Shown here: piece by piece, positions 29,445 through 38,746 of the stretch
Numbering within the stretch: position 1 is the first letter of the stretch
How the letters are laid out: each line of letters starts with the position of its first letter
Source: Microbacterium sp. Root180
Lineage (GTDB): Bacteria; Actinomycetota; Actinomycetes; Actinomycetales; Microbacteriaceae
Direction of reading: 5' to 3'
DNA: 64,000 nt
Assembly (NCBI RefSeq): GCF_001428485.1
Contig: NZ_LMHS01000002.1
Coordinates: 258,415-322,414, forward strand
The notes under the pieces: generated by a model
Told to the model about the DNA's origin: nothing
The model's input: the letters and a program-made list of their open reading frames with translations, nothing else
Databases searched by the model: none
Program-made: the position numbers and the translations under genes

Positions 29445-31454
29445 GTGACTGACGACGTCCTCCCGCCCGCCGTGCCGTTCCCTGCAGACGGGTTCGCCCT
29501 GTTCCCCGACCGCTCCGTCGTCGCGCTTCGCGTCAACGGGGAGCTCAAAGACCTCGCGACGGTGGTGGAGGAGACGGATGCCGTCGAGCCGGTCACCATC
29601 GACAGCCCTGATGGGCTCGCGATCCTGCGTCACTCGACGGCGCACGTCCTCGCGCAGGCGGTGCAGCGCATCCACCCGCAGGCGAACCTCGGCATCGGCC
29701 CGCCGATCACCGACGGCTTCTACTACGACTTCGGGGTGGAGCATCCGTTCACCCCCGAAGACGTGAAGGCGATCGACAAGGAGATGCAGCGCATCGTCCG
29801 CGAGGGCCAGCGTTTCGTTCGCCGCGTCGTCACCGACGAGGAAGCGCGCGTCGAGCTCGTCGACGAGCCGTTCAAGCTCGAGCTCATCGGACTCAAGGGC
29901 GGGTCCAAGGAGGCAGCCGAGGGGGCGTCCGTCGAGGTCGGTGCCGGCGAGCTCACCATCTACGACAACGTGGACCGCGACGGGCAGACGGTCTGGAAGG
30001 ACCTCTGCCGCGGCCCGCACCTGCCCAGCACCCGCATGATCGGCAACGGCTGGGCTCTCCAGCGCGTCGCCGGCGCGTACTGGCGGGGGAGTGAGAAGAA
30101 CCCGCAGCTGCAGCGCATCTACGGCACCGCCTGGCCGACCAAGGACGAGCTGCGCGCCTACCAGCAGCGCCTCGAGGAGGCCGCGAAGCGCGACCACCGC
30201 AAGCTCGGCAAGGAGCTCGACCTGTTCTCGTTCCCGGACGAGATCGGCTCCGGCCTGTCGGTGTGGCATCCCCGCGGCGGCATCGTGCGCGGCGAGATGG
30301 AGCAGCACGCGCGCCGTCGGCACATCGACGGCGGTTACACCTACGTGTACACCCCTCACATCTCGAAGGAGGATCTCTTCCTCCAGTCGAACCACCTCGT
30401 CACCTACAAGGAGGGCATGTTCCCGCCCATCGTGATGGACGAGGAGCGCGACGAGCACGGCGAGATCACCAAGCACGGCCAGGACTACTACCTGAAGCCG
30501 ATGAACTGCCCCATGCACATCCTGATCTTCAAGGAGCGCGCGCGCAGCTACCGGGACCTGCCGATGCGTCTCGCCGAGAACGGCACGGTCTACCGCAACG
30601 AGCTCTCCGGCGCCCTCCACGGTCTCACCCGTGTGCGGGGGTTCACGCAGGACGACTCGCACCTGTTCGTCACCCCCGAGCAGCTCGAGACCGAGACCAC
30701 TCGCGTCCTCGAATTCGTGATCTCGATGCTCCGTGACTTCGGTCTCGAGGACTTCGAGCTCGAGCTGTCGATGCGCGATGACGAGAAGGACAAGTGGATC
30801 GGCTCCGACGAGTTCTGGGAGTACTCCACGAACGCCCTCCGCAACGTCGCGCACGCGAGCGGTCTGAAGGTCACCGAGGTGCCCGGCGAAGCCGCCTTTT
30901 ACGGACCGAAGATCGACCTCAAGACGAAGGACGCCATCGGCCGCACGTGGCAGCTGTCGACCGTCCAGGTCGACGTCAATCTGCCCGAGCGCTTCGAACT
31001 GGAGTTCACCGACCGTGACGGTCAGAAGAAGCGCCCCATCATGATCCACCGGGCTCTCTTCGGATCGATCGAGCGGTTCTTCGCGATCCTCCTCGAGCAC
31101 TACGCCGGCGCGTTCCCGGTGTGGCTCTCGCCCGTCCAGGTGGTCGGCATCCCGGTCGCCGAGGAGTACGCCGACTACCTGTCGGAGGTCGTGTCGCAGC
31201 TGCGGGCGGACGGCGTGCGCGCGGAGCTCGACCACAGCGATGACCGCATGCAGAAGAAGATCCGCACGCACACCACGCAGAAGGTGCCGCTCATGCTGAT
31301 CGCCGGCGAGCAGGATCGCGCAGGCGGAACGGTCTCGTTCCGCTTCCGTGACGGCTCGCAGGAGAACGGTGTGCCGATCGCCGACGCCGTGCGCCGCATC
31401 CATGAAGCGATCGCATCGCACGCGCTGGTGAACTCTGCGGAGGACTTCGCGTGA
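29445..31454 (+). CDS. thrS: Threonyl-tRNA synthetase
   Basis: Charges tRNA-Thr. The 669-residue protein has an N-terminal TGS domain (residues 1-70), the SAD editing domain beginning [19 protein letters not shown], the class II catalytic core and a C-terminal anticodon-binding domain ([15 protein letters not shown] start, here [17 protein letters not shown]). The catalytic zinc ligands are Cys355 (MNCPMH), His406 (QDDSHLF) and His535 (MIHRALFGS). GTG 29445 has AGGAGA seven bases upstream. The stop overlaps the HIT gene start by four bases. Confidence 0.97.
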   Translation: MTDDVLPPAVPFPADGFALFPDRSVVALRVNGELKDLATVVEETDAVEPVTIDSPDGLAILRHSTAHVLAQAVQRIHPQANLGIGPPITDGFYYDFGVEHPFTPEDVKAIDKEMQRIVREGQRFVRRVVTDEEARVELVDEPFKLELIGLKGGSKEAAEGASVEVGAGELTIYDNVDRDGQTVWKDLCRGPHLPSTRMIGNGWALQRVAGAYWRGSEKNPQLQRIYGTAWPTKDELRAYQQRLEEAAKRDHRKLGKELDLFSFPDEIGSGLSVWHPRGGIVRGEMEQHARRRHIDGGYTYVYTPHISKEDLFLQSNHLVTYKEGMFPPIVMDEERDEHGEITKHGQDYYLKPMNCPMHILIFKERARSYRDLPMRLAENGTVYRNELSGALHGLTRVRGFTQDDSHLFVTPEQLETETTRVLEFVISMLRDFGLEDFELELSMRDDEKDKWIGSDEFWEYSTNALRNVAHASGLKVTEVPGEAAFYGPKIDLKTKDAIGRTWQLSTVQVDVNLPERFELEFTDRDGQKKRPIMIHRALFGSIERFFAILLEHYAGAFPVWLSPVQVVGIPVAEEYADYLSEVVSQLRADGVRAELDHSDDRMQKKIRTHTTQKVPLMLIAGEQDRAGGTVSFRFRDGSQENGVPIADAVRRIHEAIASHALVNSAEDFA

Positions 31455-31588
31455 GCGACGCCCCGCTTGCGGGAAGTCGCGACCGCGAAGGCTCGGTTCC
31501 TGAGCCTGTCGAAGGGCGCGTGAGCGACGCCCCGCTTGCGGGAAGTCGCGACCGCGAAGGCTCGGTTCCTGAGCCTGTCGAAGGGTTC
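31451..31588 (+). repeat. Two tandem copies of a 69-bp unit inside the HIT gene
   Basis: 31451-31519 and 31520-31588 are identical over 66 of 69 bases, differing only in the last codon (CGC versus TTC). Each contains GGTTCCTGAGCCTGTCGAAG, a sequence I recall as a common dispersed repeat in Microbacterium and some other genomes, and a GGCTC-GGTTCCT-GAGCC hairpin. The length is a multiple of three, so the reading frame is kept. Confidence 0.9.
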
Positions 31589-32179
31589 GTGAGCGACGCG
31601 ACGTCGGGAGCGGATGCCTCGGTCTCCGAGGCTTCGCCCTCCGACGTCGCCGGACTCATCGACGCGGCGAGCCTCCCGGGTGTGCCCGACGGGTTCCAGC
31701 GACTGTGGACGCCGCACCGGATGGCGTACATCCAGGCGGGACCGGATCCGCTGCGCGAGGAGTGCCCGTTCTGCGCCGCACCGCACAAGAGCGACGCCGA
31801 TGGTCTCATCGTCGCGCGCGGCCGCACCGCCTACGCGCTGCTCAACCTCTTCCCGTACAACTCCGGGCATCTGCTGATCTGCCCGTATCGCCACATCGCG
31901 ACGTACGACCAGGCGACGGACGAGGAGGTCGCCGAGATCGGCGAACTCACTCAGACGGCGATGCGCGTGCTGCGGACGGTGTCGCGATGCGACGGGTTCA
32001 ACATCGGCATGAACCAGGGGAGTGTCGCCGGCGCCGGGGTCGACGAGCACCTGCACCAGCACGTCGTGCCGCGGTGGGGTTCCGACGCGAACTTCTTCCC
32101 GATCATCGCCCGCACGAAGGCGCTGCCGCAGCTGCTCGGCGAGGTGCGGGTCGCCATCGCCGACGCCTGGAAGGCATAG
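31451..32179 (+). CDS. HIT family protein, probable Ap4A phosphorylase-like hydrolase
   Basis: A 242-residue HIT protein, a homologue of Rv2613c, which cleaves Ap4A and likewise follows thrS in mycobacteria. The HIT motif is [11 protein letters not shown]; a CPFC pair near residue 101 probably helps bind zinc, and [17 protein letters not shown] is the typical N-terminal HIT block. The first 46 residues consist of a 23-residue unit repeated twice ([16 protein letters not shown] and PEPVEG), encoded by a 69-base direct repeat, with a third partial copy after it. Each unit begins GTGAGCGACG, so starts at 31451, 31520 and 31589 are all possible. The HIT domain itself begins near residue 75. Confidence 0.85.
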   Translation: MSDAPLAGSRDREGSVPEPVEGRVSDAPLAGSRDREGSVPEPVEGFVSDATSGADASVSEASPSDVAGLIDAASLPGVPDGFQRLWTPHRMAYIQAGPDPLREECPFCAAPHKSDADGLIVARGRTAYALLNLFPYNSGHLLICPYRHIATYDQATDEEVAEIGELTQTAMRVLRTVSRCDGFNIGMNQGSVAGAGVDEHLHQHVVPRWGSDANFFPIIARTKALPQLLGEVRVAIADAWKA

Positions 32180-32224
32180 CCCCATCACCGCTCTCGAGGC
32201 GCCGGGCGCGGCATCCGTCCTCCC

Positions 32225-33076
32225 TCAGCGGACCTGACGCACCTCGAACTGCATGCGGGGGTGGGCATACGACTCCTGCGACTCGACGAGCTGCAGCTCG
32301 CGCTCCCCGGACTCGTGCGTGCGCTCGAGGAGGTCGAACACGCTCGAGGTGGTGCGCGCGAGCGCGTCGCCGATGTCGCCGGAGCTGCGGTAGTGCGCCG
32401 TGAAGAGGGCGGCGGTCACGTCGCCCGACCCGTTGGCCTTCATGGGGATGCGGGGCGTCTGGACGATCCACGCGCCGCCGTCGTCGACGGCGAGCATCTC
32501 GATCGTGCCCTCGGGACGATCCGGCCGCTCGACACTGGTCACGAGCACCGTGCGCGGACCCGTGTCGCGGATGCGGTCGACCGACTCGAGCGTCGATGCG
32601 AGCGTGTCGGGCTCGGTGTCGGTGAGGAAGCCGAGCTCGAACTGGTTCGGGGTGATGATGTCCGCCGCGGGGACGACGCGCTCCCGCAGCAGGACGGGGA
32701 TCGCCGGCGCGACGAAGCACCCGGACCTCGCGTTGCCCATCACCGGGTCGCAGGCGTACACCGCAGCGGGGTTCGCAGCCTTCACGCGGGCGACCGCGTC
32801 GAGGATCACATCGGCGATGCCCTCGCCGCCCTGATAGCCCGAGAGCACGACGTCGATCTCGGGGAGCGCTCCGCGCTCTTCGATGCCGAGGATCACGTCG
32901 CGCACATCGTCGGGACTGATCAGGGGGCCGCGCCAGGCGCCGTAGCCGGTGTGGTTCGAGAAGTTCACCGTGTAGACCGGCAGCACCTCGACACCGATGC
33001 GCTGCAGGGGGAACACGGCTGCCGAGTTGCCGACGTGACCGTACGCCACGGCGGACTGGATCGAGAGGATCTTCAC
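32225..33076 (-). CDS. pdxY: Pyridoxal kinase
   Basis: Phosphorylates pyridoxal to pyridoxal 5'-phosphate in the B6 salvage pathway. The product is 283 residues. It begins MKILSIQSAVAYGHVGNSAAV, the PdxY/PdxK N-terminal hallmark, followed by NHTGYGAWRG, the YACDPVMGN block and the C-terminal GSGDVTAALFTAHY with the catalytic aspartate. Two other features, IITPNQFELGFLTD and FPLQRIGVEVLPV, are also typical. GTG 33076 lies seven bases after the MocR gene stop, so the two are co-transcribed. Confidence 0.93.
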   Translation of the reverse strand: MKILSIQSAVAYGHVGNSAAVFPLQRIGVEVLPVYTVNFSNHTGYGAWRGPLISPDDVRDVILGIEERGALPEIDVVLSGYQGGEGIADVILDAVARVKAANPAAVYACDPVMGNARSGCFVAPAIPVLLRERVVPAADIITPNQFELGFLTDTEPDTLASTLESVDRIRDTGPRTVLVTSVERPDRPEGTIEMLAVDDGGAWIVQTPRIPMKANGSGDVTAALFTAHYRSSGDIGDALARTTSSVFDLLERTHESGERELQLVESQESYAHPRMQFEVRQVR

Positions 33077-33083
33077 CGGTCGA

Positions 33084-34421
33084 TCATCCCACCCCGGCAG
33101 GAAGCACTCGGCCGCCCACCGCCCGCACGGCTGCGGCGATGTCATCCGCCAGCTGGTCCGCCTCGGTATCGGTGAGGTCGTGGGTCGTGAGCCGGAGTCG
33201 CCGGGCGGCGCCGGCGTCGTCGAGTGCGAAGTCGTCGCCGCTGCGGGCGAGCCACCCCCGGCGCATGAGCCGCTCGGTGACTGCTCGCGCGGGCACCGGC
33301 AGCGCCACCCACAGGTTGAGCCCGTCGCCGGCCACCGCCGGGAGGCCGAGAGCGGAGAGGCGCTCGGCGAAGGCCGCATTGCGCGCGGCATAGTGCGCAC
33401 CCGCGCGATCGATCTCCGCCAAGACCGCGGGATCCGAGGCGAGGGCGAGGGTCAGCCGCTGCAGCAGATGGCTCACCCACGTGGTGCCCGGCGTCAGTCG
33501 CATCGCGAGGCGATCGGCCGTCTCGTCGTCGGAGGCGGTCACGGCGAGGCACATGTCGGGCCCCAGGAACTTCGAGACCGAACGGACGAGGGCCCAGCGG
33601 CGATGCCCGGCGGGGATGATCGTGTGAAACGGCTCGCGCGACAGCATCGAGAAGTGGTCGTCCTCGATGACGAGCACGTAGGGATGCTCCGCCAGCACCG
33701 CGCGCAGCTCCGCGGCCCGTCTCGCCGAGACGCTCGCTCCCGTCGGGTTCTGCGCCCGAGGCGTGCAGATGACGGCTCTCACTCCATCCGCGAGCGCGAC
33801 CCGGAGCCCCGCGACCGTCATGCCCTGGTCGTCCATGGGGATTGCCACCGCGCGGTAGCCGCCGACGCGCACGGTGTGGATGCTCGTCAGGAAGCAGGGG
33901 TCCTCCAGCGCGACGGCATCGTCGCGCGTCAGTGCGCTGGCGAGGAGTCGCTCGACGGCGTCGGCCGCGCCGCTCGTGATGGTGAGGCTGAAGTCGGCGG
34001 CAGGCGCATCGCCCATCCAGGACCGCGCCCACCGCTCGAGGTCGGGGTCGATGACGGGCTCGCCGTAGAGCACCGGCCGTCGGGCGACACCGGCCAGCGC
34101 GCGCGAGAGGTCGGGGATACGGGTGGGGTCGGGATTGCCCGTGCCCACGTCGCGCAGCACCGTGTCCGCCGCGAACCCCTCTTGAGCGACGACGGCGCGA
34201 TCGGCCACGCGGGTGCCGCCGCGGCCGAGGGTGACGACGACGCCGGCCTGGGTGAGCTGGCGGTAGGCGGCGACCACGGTGTTCCGGTTGACGCCCAGGC
34301 TGTCGGCGAGCGAACGCACGGAGGGGAGGGCGTCGCCGGGGCGCAGCATCCGCCGCTCCACGAGTGCGCGCAGGCTGTCGGAGATCTCCGCTGCCGAGCG
34401 CCCGCTGATCTCGAGGTCCAT
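33084..34421 (-). CDS. MocR/GntR-type PLP-dependent regulator (PdxR-like)
   Basis: A 445-residue regulator. Residues 1-75 form a GntR winged helix (PGDALPSVRSLADSLGVNRNTVVAAYRQL). The rest is a fold-type I aminotransferase domain with TSGAADAVERLL, TPRAQNPTGASVS, EDDHFSML and the PLP lysine in SVSKFLGPDM. In Corynebacterium the MocR regulator PdxR activates the divergent pdxST operon and represses itself; this gene has the same position relative to pdxS. It also heads an operon with pdxY, so it may control both salvage and synthesis of PLP. Confidence 0.88.
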   Translation of the reverse strand: MDLEISGRSAAEISDSLRALVERRMLRPGDALPSVRSLADSLGVNRNTVVAAYRQLTQAGVVVTLGRGGTRVADRAVVAQEGFAADTVLRDVGTGNPDPTRIPDLSRALAGVARRPVLYGEPVIDPDLERWARSWMGDAPAADFSLTITSGAADAVERLLASALTRDDAVALEDPCFLTSIHTVRVGGYRAVAIPMDDQGMTVAGLRVALADGVRAVICTPRAQNPTGASVSARRAAELRAVLAEHPYVLVIEDDHFSMLSREPFHTIIPAGHRRWALVRSVSKFLGPDMCLAVTASDDETADRLAMRLTPGTTWVSHLLQRLTLALASDPAVLAEIDRAGAHYAARNAAFAERLSALGLPAVAGDGLNLWVALPVPARAVTERLMRRGWLARSGDDFALDDAGAARRLRLTTHDLTDTEADQLADDIAAAVRAVGGRVLPAGVG

Positions 34422-34469
34422 GCCACCGCCTTCCGTGTGCCGATCCTATGGTGCGGTACATGCTATCTT

Positions 34470-34483
34470 TTGGCCTAGGCCAA
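34470..34483. promoter_or_regulatory. Palindrome in the mocR-pdxS divergent promoter
   Basis: TTGGCCTAGGCCAA is a perfect 14-base palindrome, followed by another GGCCA at 34486. It lies right after TATCTT (34464-34469), a likely pdxS -10. A TAGGAT on the minus strand (34448-34443) is a likely mocR -10. The site is a candidate operator for the MocR protein. Confidence 0.55.
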
Positions 34484-34544
34484 TCGGCCACCTCGTCTCC
34501 ATCCGATCGCGCGTCGCCGTGCGATCCACCCGAAGGGAACCCTT

Positions 34545-35435
34545 GTGAGCGCAGTCGACACGGGAACCGGACGCGTCAAGCGCGGCCTCGCCGAAATGCT
34601 CAAGGGCGGCGTCATCATGGACGTCGTCACGGCCGATCAGGCCAAGATCGCCGAGGACGCCGGTGCCGTCGCGGTCATGGCCCTCGAGCGGGTTCCCGCC
34701 GACATCCGCGCCCAGGGCGGCGTCTCGCGCATGAGCGACCCCGACATGATCGACGGCATCATCGAGGCCGTCTCGATCCCCGTCATGGCGAAGGCGCGCA
34801 TCGGCCACTTCGTCGAGGCGCAGGTGCTCCAGGAGCTCGGCGTCGACTACATCGACGAGTCCGAGGTGCTCTCGCCCGCCGACTACGTGAACCACATCGA
34901 CAAGTGGGGCTTCACGGTGCCCTTCGTCTGCGGTGCCACCAACCTGGGTGAGGCGCTGCGCCGCATCAACGAGGGCGCCGCCATGATCCGCTCCAAGGGC
35001 GAGGCGGGCACGGGAGACGTCTCCGAGGCCACCAAGCACATCCGCAAGATCTCGAGCGAGATCAACGTTCTCCGCTCGATGACGAAGGACGAGCTGTACG
35101 TCGCGGCGAAGGAGCTCCAGGCGCCGTACGAGCTCGTCGCCGAGATCGCCGAGACCGGCAAGCTCCCCGTCGTGCTCTTCGTCGCCGGCGGCGTGGCAAC
35201 CCCCGCGGATGCCGCGATGATGATGCAGCTGGGCGCCGACGGCGTGTTCGTCGGCTCGGGCATCTTCAAGTCGGGCAACCCGGCCGAGCGCGCGGCGGCG
35301 ATCGTGAAGGCGACGACGTTCTACGACGACGCCAAGGTGATCGCGGAGGTCTCCCGCGGACTCGGCGAGGCGATGGTCGGCATCAACGTCACCGACCTCG
35401 CTGCCCCGCACCGTCTCGCCGAGCGCGGTTGGTGA
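34545..35435 (+). CDS. pdxS: Pyridoxal 5'-phosphate synthase, synthase subunit
   Basis: Makes PLP directly from ribose 5-phosphate, glyceraldehyde 3-phosphate and ammonia supplied by PdxT. The 296-residue TIM barrel has [20 protein letters not shown] near the start and the catalytic lysine Lys83 in [13 protein letters not shown]. The second lysine is in [20 protein letters not shown]. The C-terminal MVGINV is also present. The GTG start follows GAAGGGAA. It overlaps pdxT by four bases. Confidence 0.97.
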   Translation: MSAVDTGTGRVKRGLAEMLKGGVIMDVVTADQAKIAEDAGAVAVMALERVPADIRAQGGVSRMSDPDMIDGIIEAVSIPVMAKARIGHFVEAQVLQELGVDYIDESEVLSPADYVNHIDKWGFTVPFVCGATNLGEALRRINEGAAMIRSKGEAGTGDVSEATKHIRKISSEINVLRSMTKDELYVAAKELQAPYELVAEIAETGKLPVVLFVAGGVATPADAAMMMQLGADGVFVGSGIFKSGNPAERAAAIVKATTFYDDAKVIAEVSRGLGEAMVGINVTDLAAPHRLAERGW

Positions 35436-36031
35436 CCGCTCGGACTCGTCCGCACGTCGGCGTCCTGGCTCTCCAGGGCGACGTCCGCGAGCACGCGCGA
35501 GTGCTGACCGGGCTCGGCGCCGAGGTGTCCCTCGTGCGCCGGCCCGTCGAGCTCGCCGCGGTCGACGGACTCGTGATCCCCGGCGGGGAGTCGAGCGTCA
35601 TCGACAAACTGTCGCGCGCGTTCGGGATGCGTGAGCCCGTGCGCGACGCGATCGCGGCCGGGATGCCGATGTACGGCACCTGCGCGGGCATGATCCTCCT
35701 GGCCGATCGCATCACCGACGGTATCGACGGCCAGCAGACATTCGGCGGCCTCGACGTCACGGTGCGGCGCAACGCGTTCGGCAGCCAGGTCGACTCCTTC
35801 GAGACCGACCTCGCGGTTCCGGTGCTCGGAGACCCGCCGGTGCACGCCGTGTTCATCCGCGCTCCGCTCGTCGAGGAGACCGGTCCCGAGGTCGAGCGGA
35901 TGGCCGTGCTGGAGGACGGTCGCGTAGTGGCCGTCCGCCAGGGGGCGCTGCTCGCGACGGCATTCCATCCCGAGGTCTCGGGGGAGCACCGGTTCCATCG
36001 GCTCTTCCTCGACTCCCTGCGCGCGCCATGA
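35432..36031 (+). CDS. pdxT: Pyridoxal 5'-phosphate synthase, glutaminase subunit
   Basis: Class I glutamine amidotransferase that releases ammonia for PdxS. With GTG 35432 the product is 199 residues; an in-frame TTG one codon upstream is less likely. It starts [20 protein letters not shown]. The nucleophile is Cys84 in [10 protein letters not shown]; the PGGESS oxyanion loop and [13 protein letters not shown] with the catalytic His and Glu are present. The GTGA overlap with pdxS and the ATGA overlap with DUF1697 show a compact operon. Confidence 0.97.
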   Translation: MTARTRPHVGVLALQGDVREHARVLTGLGAEVSLVRRPVELAAVDGLVIPGGESSVIDKLSRAFGMREPVRDAIAAGMPMYGTCAGMILLADRITDGIDGQQTFGGLDVTVRRNAFGSQVDSFETDLAVPVLGDPPVHAVFIRAPLVEETGPEVERMAVLEDGRVVAVRQGALLATAFHPEVSGEHRFHRLFLDSLRAP

Positions 36032-36573
36032 TGGGAACCGTGTCCACCTGGGTCGCCCTCCTCCGGGGCGTGAACGTGGGCGGCATCAGCATCCGCAATG
36101 CCGACCTCGCGGAGGTGTTCACCGCGCTCGGGTTCGGCTCGGTGCGCACGGTCCTCGCGAGCGGCAACGTGGTCTTCGAGGCGGATGCCGCGGCATCCGA
36201 TCGCGCGAAGCTGACCTCGAAGATCGAGAAGGCTCTGCGCGAGCGATTCGACTACGACGCCTGGATCGTCCTCGTCACGCTCGGCGAACTCACCGCGGCG
36301 GCCGAGGCGTTCCCCTTCGACGACGCCGACTCCTCCCGCCAGCCGTGGGTGATCTTCTGCGTCGACGCGGCCACGCGCGACGAGCTCGTGAAGGCCGCGA
36401 TGGACTCGGATGCCGAGGCCGACCCCGTCGCGTCGGGCGAGGGCGTCGTCTACTGGAACCCGGTGAAGGGCACGACGGTGTCGACCCCCTTCGCGAAGGT
36501 CCTGGCGAAGTCCGCCTACCGGGCGCGCACGACCAATCGCAACCTGCGGACGCTGCGCAGGATCATCGGCTGA
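36028..36573 (+). CDS. DUF1697 domain protein
   Basis: A 181-residue protein starting with [20 protein letters not shown], the defining DUF1697 motif, followed by [15 protein letters not shown]. The family is widespread and has no agreed function; the only structures known show an alpha/beta fold. It overlaps pdxT by four bases, so it is expressed with the PLP synthase, but this may be a matter of position only. Two adjacent ATG codons (36028 and 36031) can start it. Confidence 0.85.
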   Translation: MMGTVSTWVALLRGVNVGGISIRNADLAEVFTALGFGSVRTVLASGNVVFEADAAASDRAKLTSKIEKALRERFDYDAWIVLVTLGELTAAAEAFPFDDADSSRQPWVIFCVDAATRDELVKAAMDSDAEADPVASGEGVVYWNPVKGTTVSTPFAKVLAKSAYRARTTNRNLRTLRRIIG

Positions 36574-36608
36574 CGCGGCCCTCCGCGGCGCGGGCCCGGC
36601 CTCGGGAT

Positions 36609-36614
36609 TAGACT
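36609..36614 (+). promoter_or_regulatory. -10 element for yebC
   Basis: TAGACT lies 74 bases before the yebC ATG. No clear -35. The 60-base leader ends with AGGAG. Confidence 0.45.
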
Positions 36615-36688
36615 TGTCAGCCGGCGGCAGGGTCGCGGCGCATCGACGTGAGCGGCCCCGCACAGCCGACGAGCTGATCAGGAGAAGT

Positions 36689-37447
36689 ATGTCCGGGCAT
36701 TCCAAGTGGGCGACGACCAAGCACAAGAAGGCCGTGATCGATTCGCGCCGCGCCAAGTCGTGGGCCAAGCTCATCAAGAACATCGAAGTGGCCGCGAAGC
36801 TCGGAGGCCCCGACCTCCAGGGCAATCCGACGCTGTTCGACGCCGTTCTCAAGGCGAAGAAGACCTCGGTCCCCAAGGACAACATCGACCGCGCCATCAA
36901 GCGCGGCGCGGGTATCGGCGGCGAGTCCGTCGAGTACACCTCGATCGTCTACGAAGGCTACGGCCCCAACGGCGTCGCGCTCATGATCGAGTGCCTCACC
37001 GACAACAAGAACCGCGCCGCCGCCGAGGTGCGCACCGCGCTGACGCGCAACGGCGGGACCCTCGCCGACCCGGGCAGCGTGGCCTACAACTTCACCCGCA
37101 AGGGCGTGATCGTCGTTTCGAGCGAGGGGGCCAGCGAGGACGACGTCATGCTGGCCGCGCTCGAGGCGGGTGCGGAGGATGTCGAGCCGCATGCCCAGGG
37201 CTTCGAGGTCATCACCGAGGCGACCGATCTCGTGCCGGTGCGCTCCGCGCTGCAGGATGCCGGCATCGAGTACGAATCGGCCGACGTGGAATTCGTGCCC
37301 AACCTCAAGGTCGAGATCGATGCCGACACGGCCCGCAAGGTCTTCCGTCTGATCGATGCGCTCGAGGACAGCGACGACGTCCAGAGCGTCTTCAGCAACT
37401 TCGACCTGTCCGCCGACGTCCAGGCCGAGCTCGAAGAGGACGAGTAG
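36689..37447 (+). CDS. YebC/PmpR family transcriptional or translational regulator
   Basis: A 252-residue protein starting [20 protein letters not shown], the YebC family start. [16 protein letters not shown] and [19 protein letters not shown] are further signature blocks. The family was first described as DNA-binding regulators; YebC-family proteins have also been linked to relief of ribosome stalling at polyproline. It is placed just upstream of ruvCAB, the usual actinobacterial order, with AGGAG before the ATG. Confidence 0.93.
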   Translation: MSGHSKWATTKHKKAVIDSRRAKSWAKLIKNIEVAAKLGGPDLQGNPTLFDAVLKAKKTSVPKDNIDRAIKRGAGIGGESVEYTSIVYEGYGPNGVALMIECLTDNKNRAAAEVRTALTRNGGTLADPGSVAYNFTRKGVIVVSSEGASEDDVMLAALEAGAEDVEPHAQGFEVITEATDLVPVRSALQDAGIEYESADVEFVPNLKVEIDADTARKVFRLIDALEDSDDVQSVFSNFDLSADVQAELEEDE

Positions 37448-37491
37448 GTCCCCGCGCGGAGCGCCTCGGCCACGTGGTCGCTGCCCTCGCC

Positions 37492-37497
37492 TAGCGT
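37492..37497 (+). promoter_or_regulatory. -10 element for a leaderless ruvC transcript
   Basis: TAGCGT lies exactly six bases before the ruvC GTG. No ribosome site is available apart from the partial GAGGGA inside that spacer. Confidence 0.5.
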
Positions 37498-37503
37498 GAG
37501 GGA

Positions 37504-38079
37504 GTGACTTCCCCACGCGCACGCGGCAGCCTCCGGGTGCTCGGCATCGACCCGGGCCTCACCCGGTGCGGCGTCGGTGTCGTGGACGTGGCGCCCGACC
37601 GGTCCGCGCGGCTGGTCCATGTCGGCGTCGTCCGCTCCGACCCTGGCGCACCGATCGAGGAGCGCCTCGCGGTGATCGCGGCCGGTCTGCGCGACGTCGT
37701 CGATGCGCATTCGCCGCAGGTCGTCGCCGTCGAGCGCGTGTTCGCACAGCACAACCGGCACACGGTGATGGGCACGGCGCAGGCGAGCGGCATCGCGCTC
37801 CTGATCGCGGGGGAGCGCGGCCTGCCTGCCGCGACGCACACCCCCTCCGAGGTGAAGGCGGCTGTGACCGGCTACGGATCGGCCGACAAGCTCCAGGTGC
37901 AGACGATGGTCGCCCGGGTGCTGCGTCTGGACGCCCTGCCGCAGCCGGCCGACGCCGCGGATGCGCTGGCGCTGGCTCTGTGCCACGCCTGGCGCGGCGG
38001 GGCGGCGGCCGCGGCATCCGGTCCACTCACGCCCGCCCAGAAGGCGTGGCACGACGCCGAACGACTCGCGCGCCGGTGA
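37504..38079 (+). CDS. ruvC: Holliday junction resolvase
   Basis: Endonuclease that cuts Holliday junctions. The 191-residue product has the four acidic active-site residues of the RNase H fold: [11 protein letters not shown] (Asp), VVAVERVF (Glu), [10 protein letters not shown] (Glu) and [12 protein letters not shown] (Asp). The extra C-terminal 20 residues are Ala-rich, ending in [13 protein letters not shown]. It is followed by ruvA and ruvB. Confidence 0.96.
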   Translation: MTSPRARGSLRVLGIDPGLTRCGVGVVDVAPDRSARLVHVGVVRSDPGAPIEERLAVIAAGLRDVVDAHSPQVVAVERVFAQHNRHTVMGTAQASGIALLIAGERGLPAATHTPSEVKAAVTGYGSADKLQVQTMVARVLRLDALPQPADAADALALALCHAWRGGAAAAASGPLTPAQKAWHDAERLARR

Positions 38080-38113
38080 GCGTGTCGCTCGAACAAACGT
38101 CCGAAGGCGCCCG

Positions 38114-38119
38114 TAGGCT
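38114..38119 (+). promoter_or_regulatory. -10 element for a leaderless ruvA transcript
   Basis: TAGGCT lies exactly six bases before the ruvA ATG, allowing ruvAB to be made separately from ruvC. Confidence 0.5.
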
Positions 38120-38125
38120 CGGAGC

Positions 38126-38746
38126 ATGATCTCGTCCCTTCGCGGCACCGTCGTGCACATCGAGCAGGACGCCCTCGTCGTCGAGGTCGGCGGAGTAGGT
38201 CTCTCGGTCGCGGTGACGCAGCAGGTGGCGAGAGGCGCGCATCTGGGCGAGCCGATCCTGCTCCACACGAGCCTGATCGTCCGAGAAGATGCCCTGTCGC
38301 TCTTCGGATTCGAAGAGCGCGAAGAGCTCGGCGTCTTCACTCAGCTCCTCGGAGTGACCGGCGTCGGGCCCAAGTCCGCGCTCGGTGTGCTGTCCACCCT
38401 CACCGTCGCCCAGATCGCCGACGCGGTCGCCGCCGACGACGATGCGCCGTTCCGCCGAGTCTCGGGCATCGGACCGAAGACGGCCAAGCTCATCGTCGTG
38501 CAGCTCGCAGGCAAGATCACGGTCACGCGCACGACCGGAACAGCGCGGGCGGATGCGGCGCCCGCCATCCCCGCTCAGGTGGTGCAGGCGCTGGTGGGCC
38601 TCGGGTGGTCGGAGCGCATCGCGGCCGAAGCCGTGGAGTCCGTCGCGGGGGAGGCGACGGAGTCCGAGCGCGCCTCCGTCCCCGCGCTGCTGCGACTCAC
38701 GCTCTCGGTGCTCGGCCCCGCGCGCAAGGAGACCATCGGTGGATGA
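38126..38746 (+). CDS. ruvA: Holliday junction DNA helicase subunit RuvA
   Basis: Binds the four-way junction and loads RuvB. The 206-residue product has an N-terminal OB fold ([20 protein letters not shown]), two helix-hairpin-helix motifs ([15 protein letters not shown] and [16 protein letters not shown]), and a C-terminal RuvB-binding domain ([20 protein letters not shown]). The last eight bases overlap ruvB. The ruvC-ruvA gap is 46 bases. Confidence 0.97.
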   Translation: MISSLRGTVVHIEQDALVVEVGGVGLSVAVTQQVARGAHLGEPILLHTSLIVREDALSLFGFEEREELGVFTQLLGVTGVGPKSALGVLSTLTVAQIADAVAADDDAPFRRVSGIGPKTAKLIVVQLAGKITVTRTTGTARADAAPAIPAQVVQALVGLGWSERIAAEAVESVAGEATESERASVPALLRLTLSVLGPARKETIGG

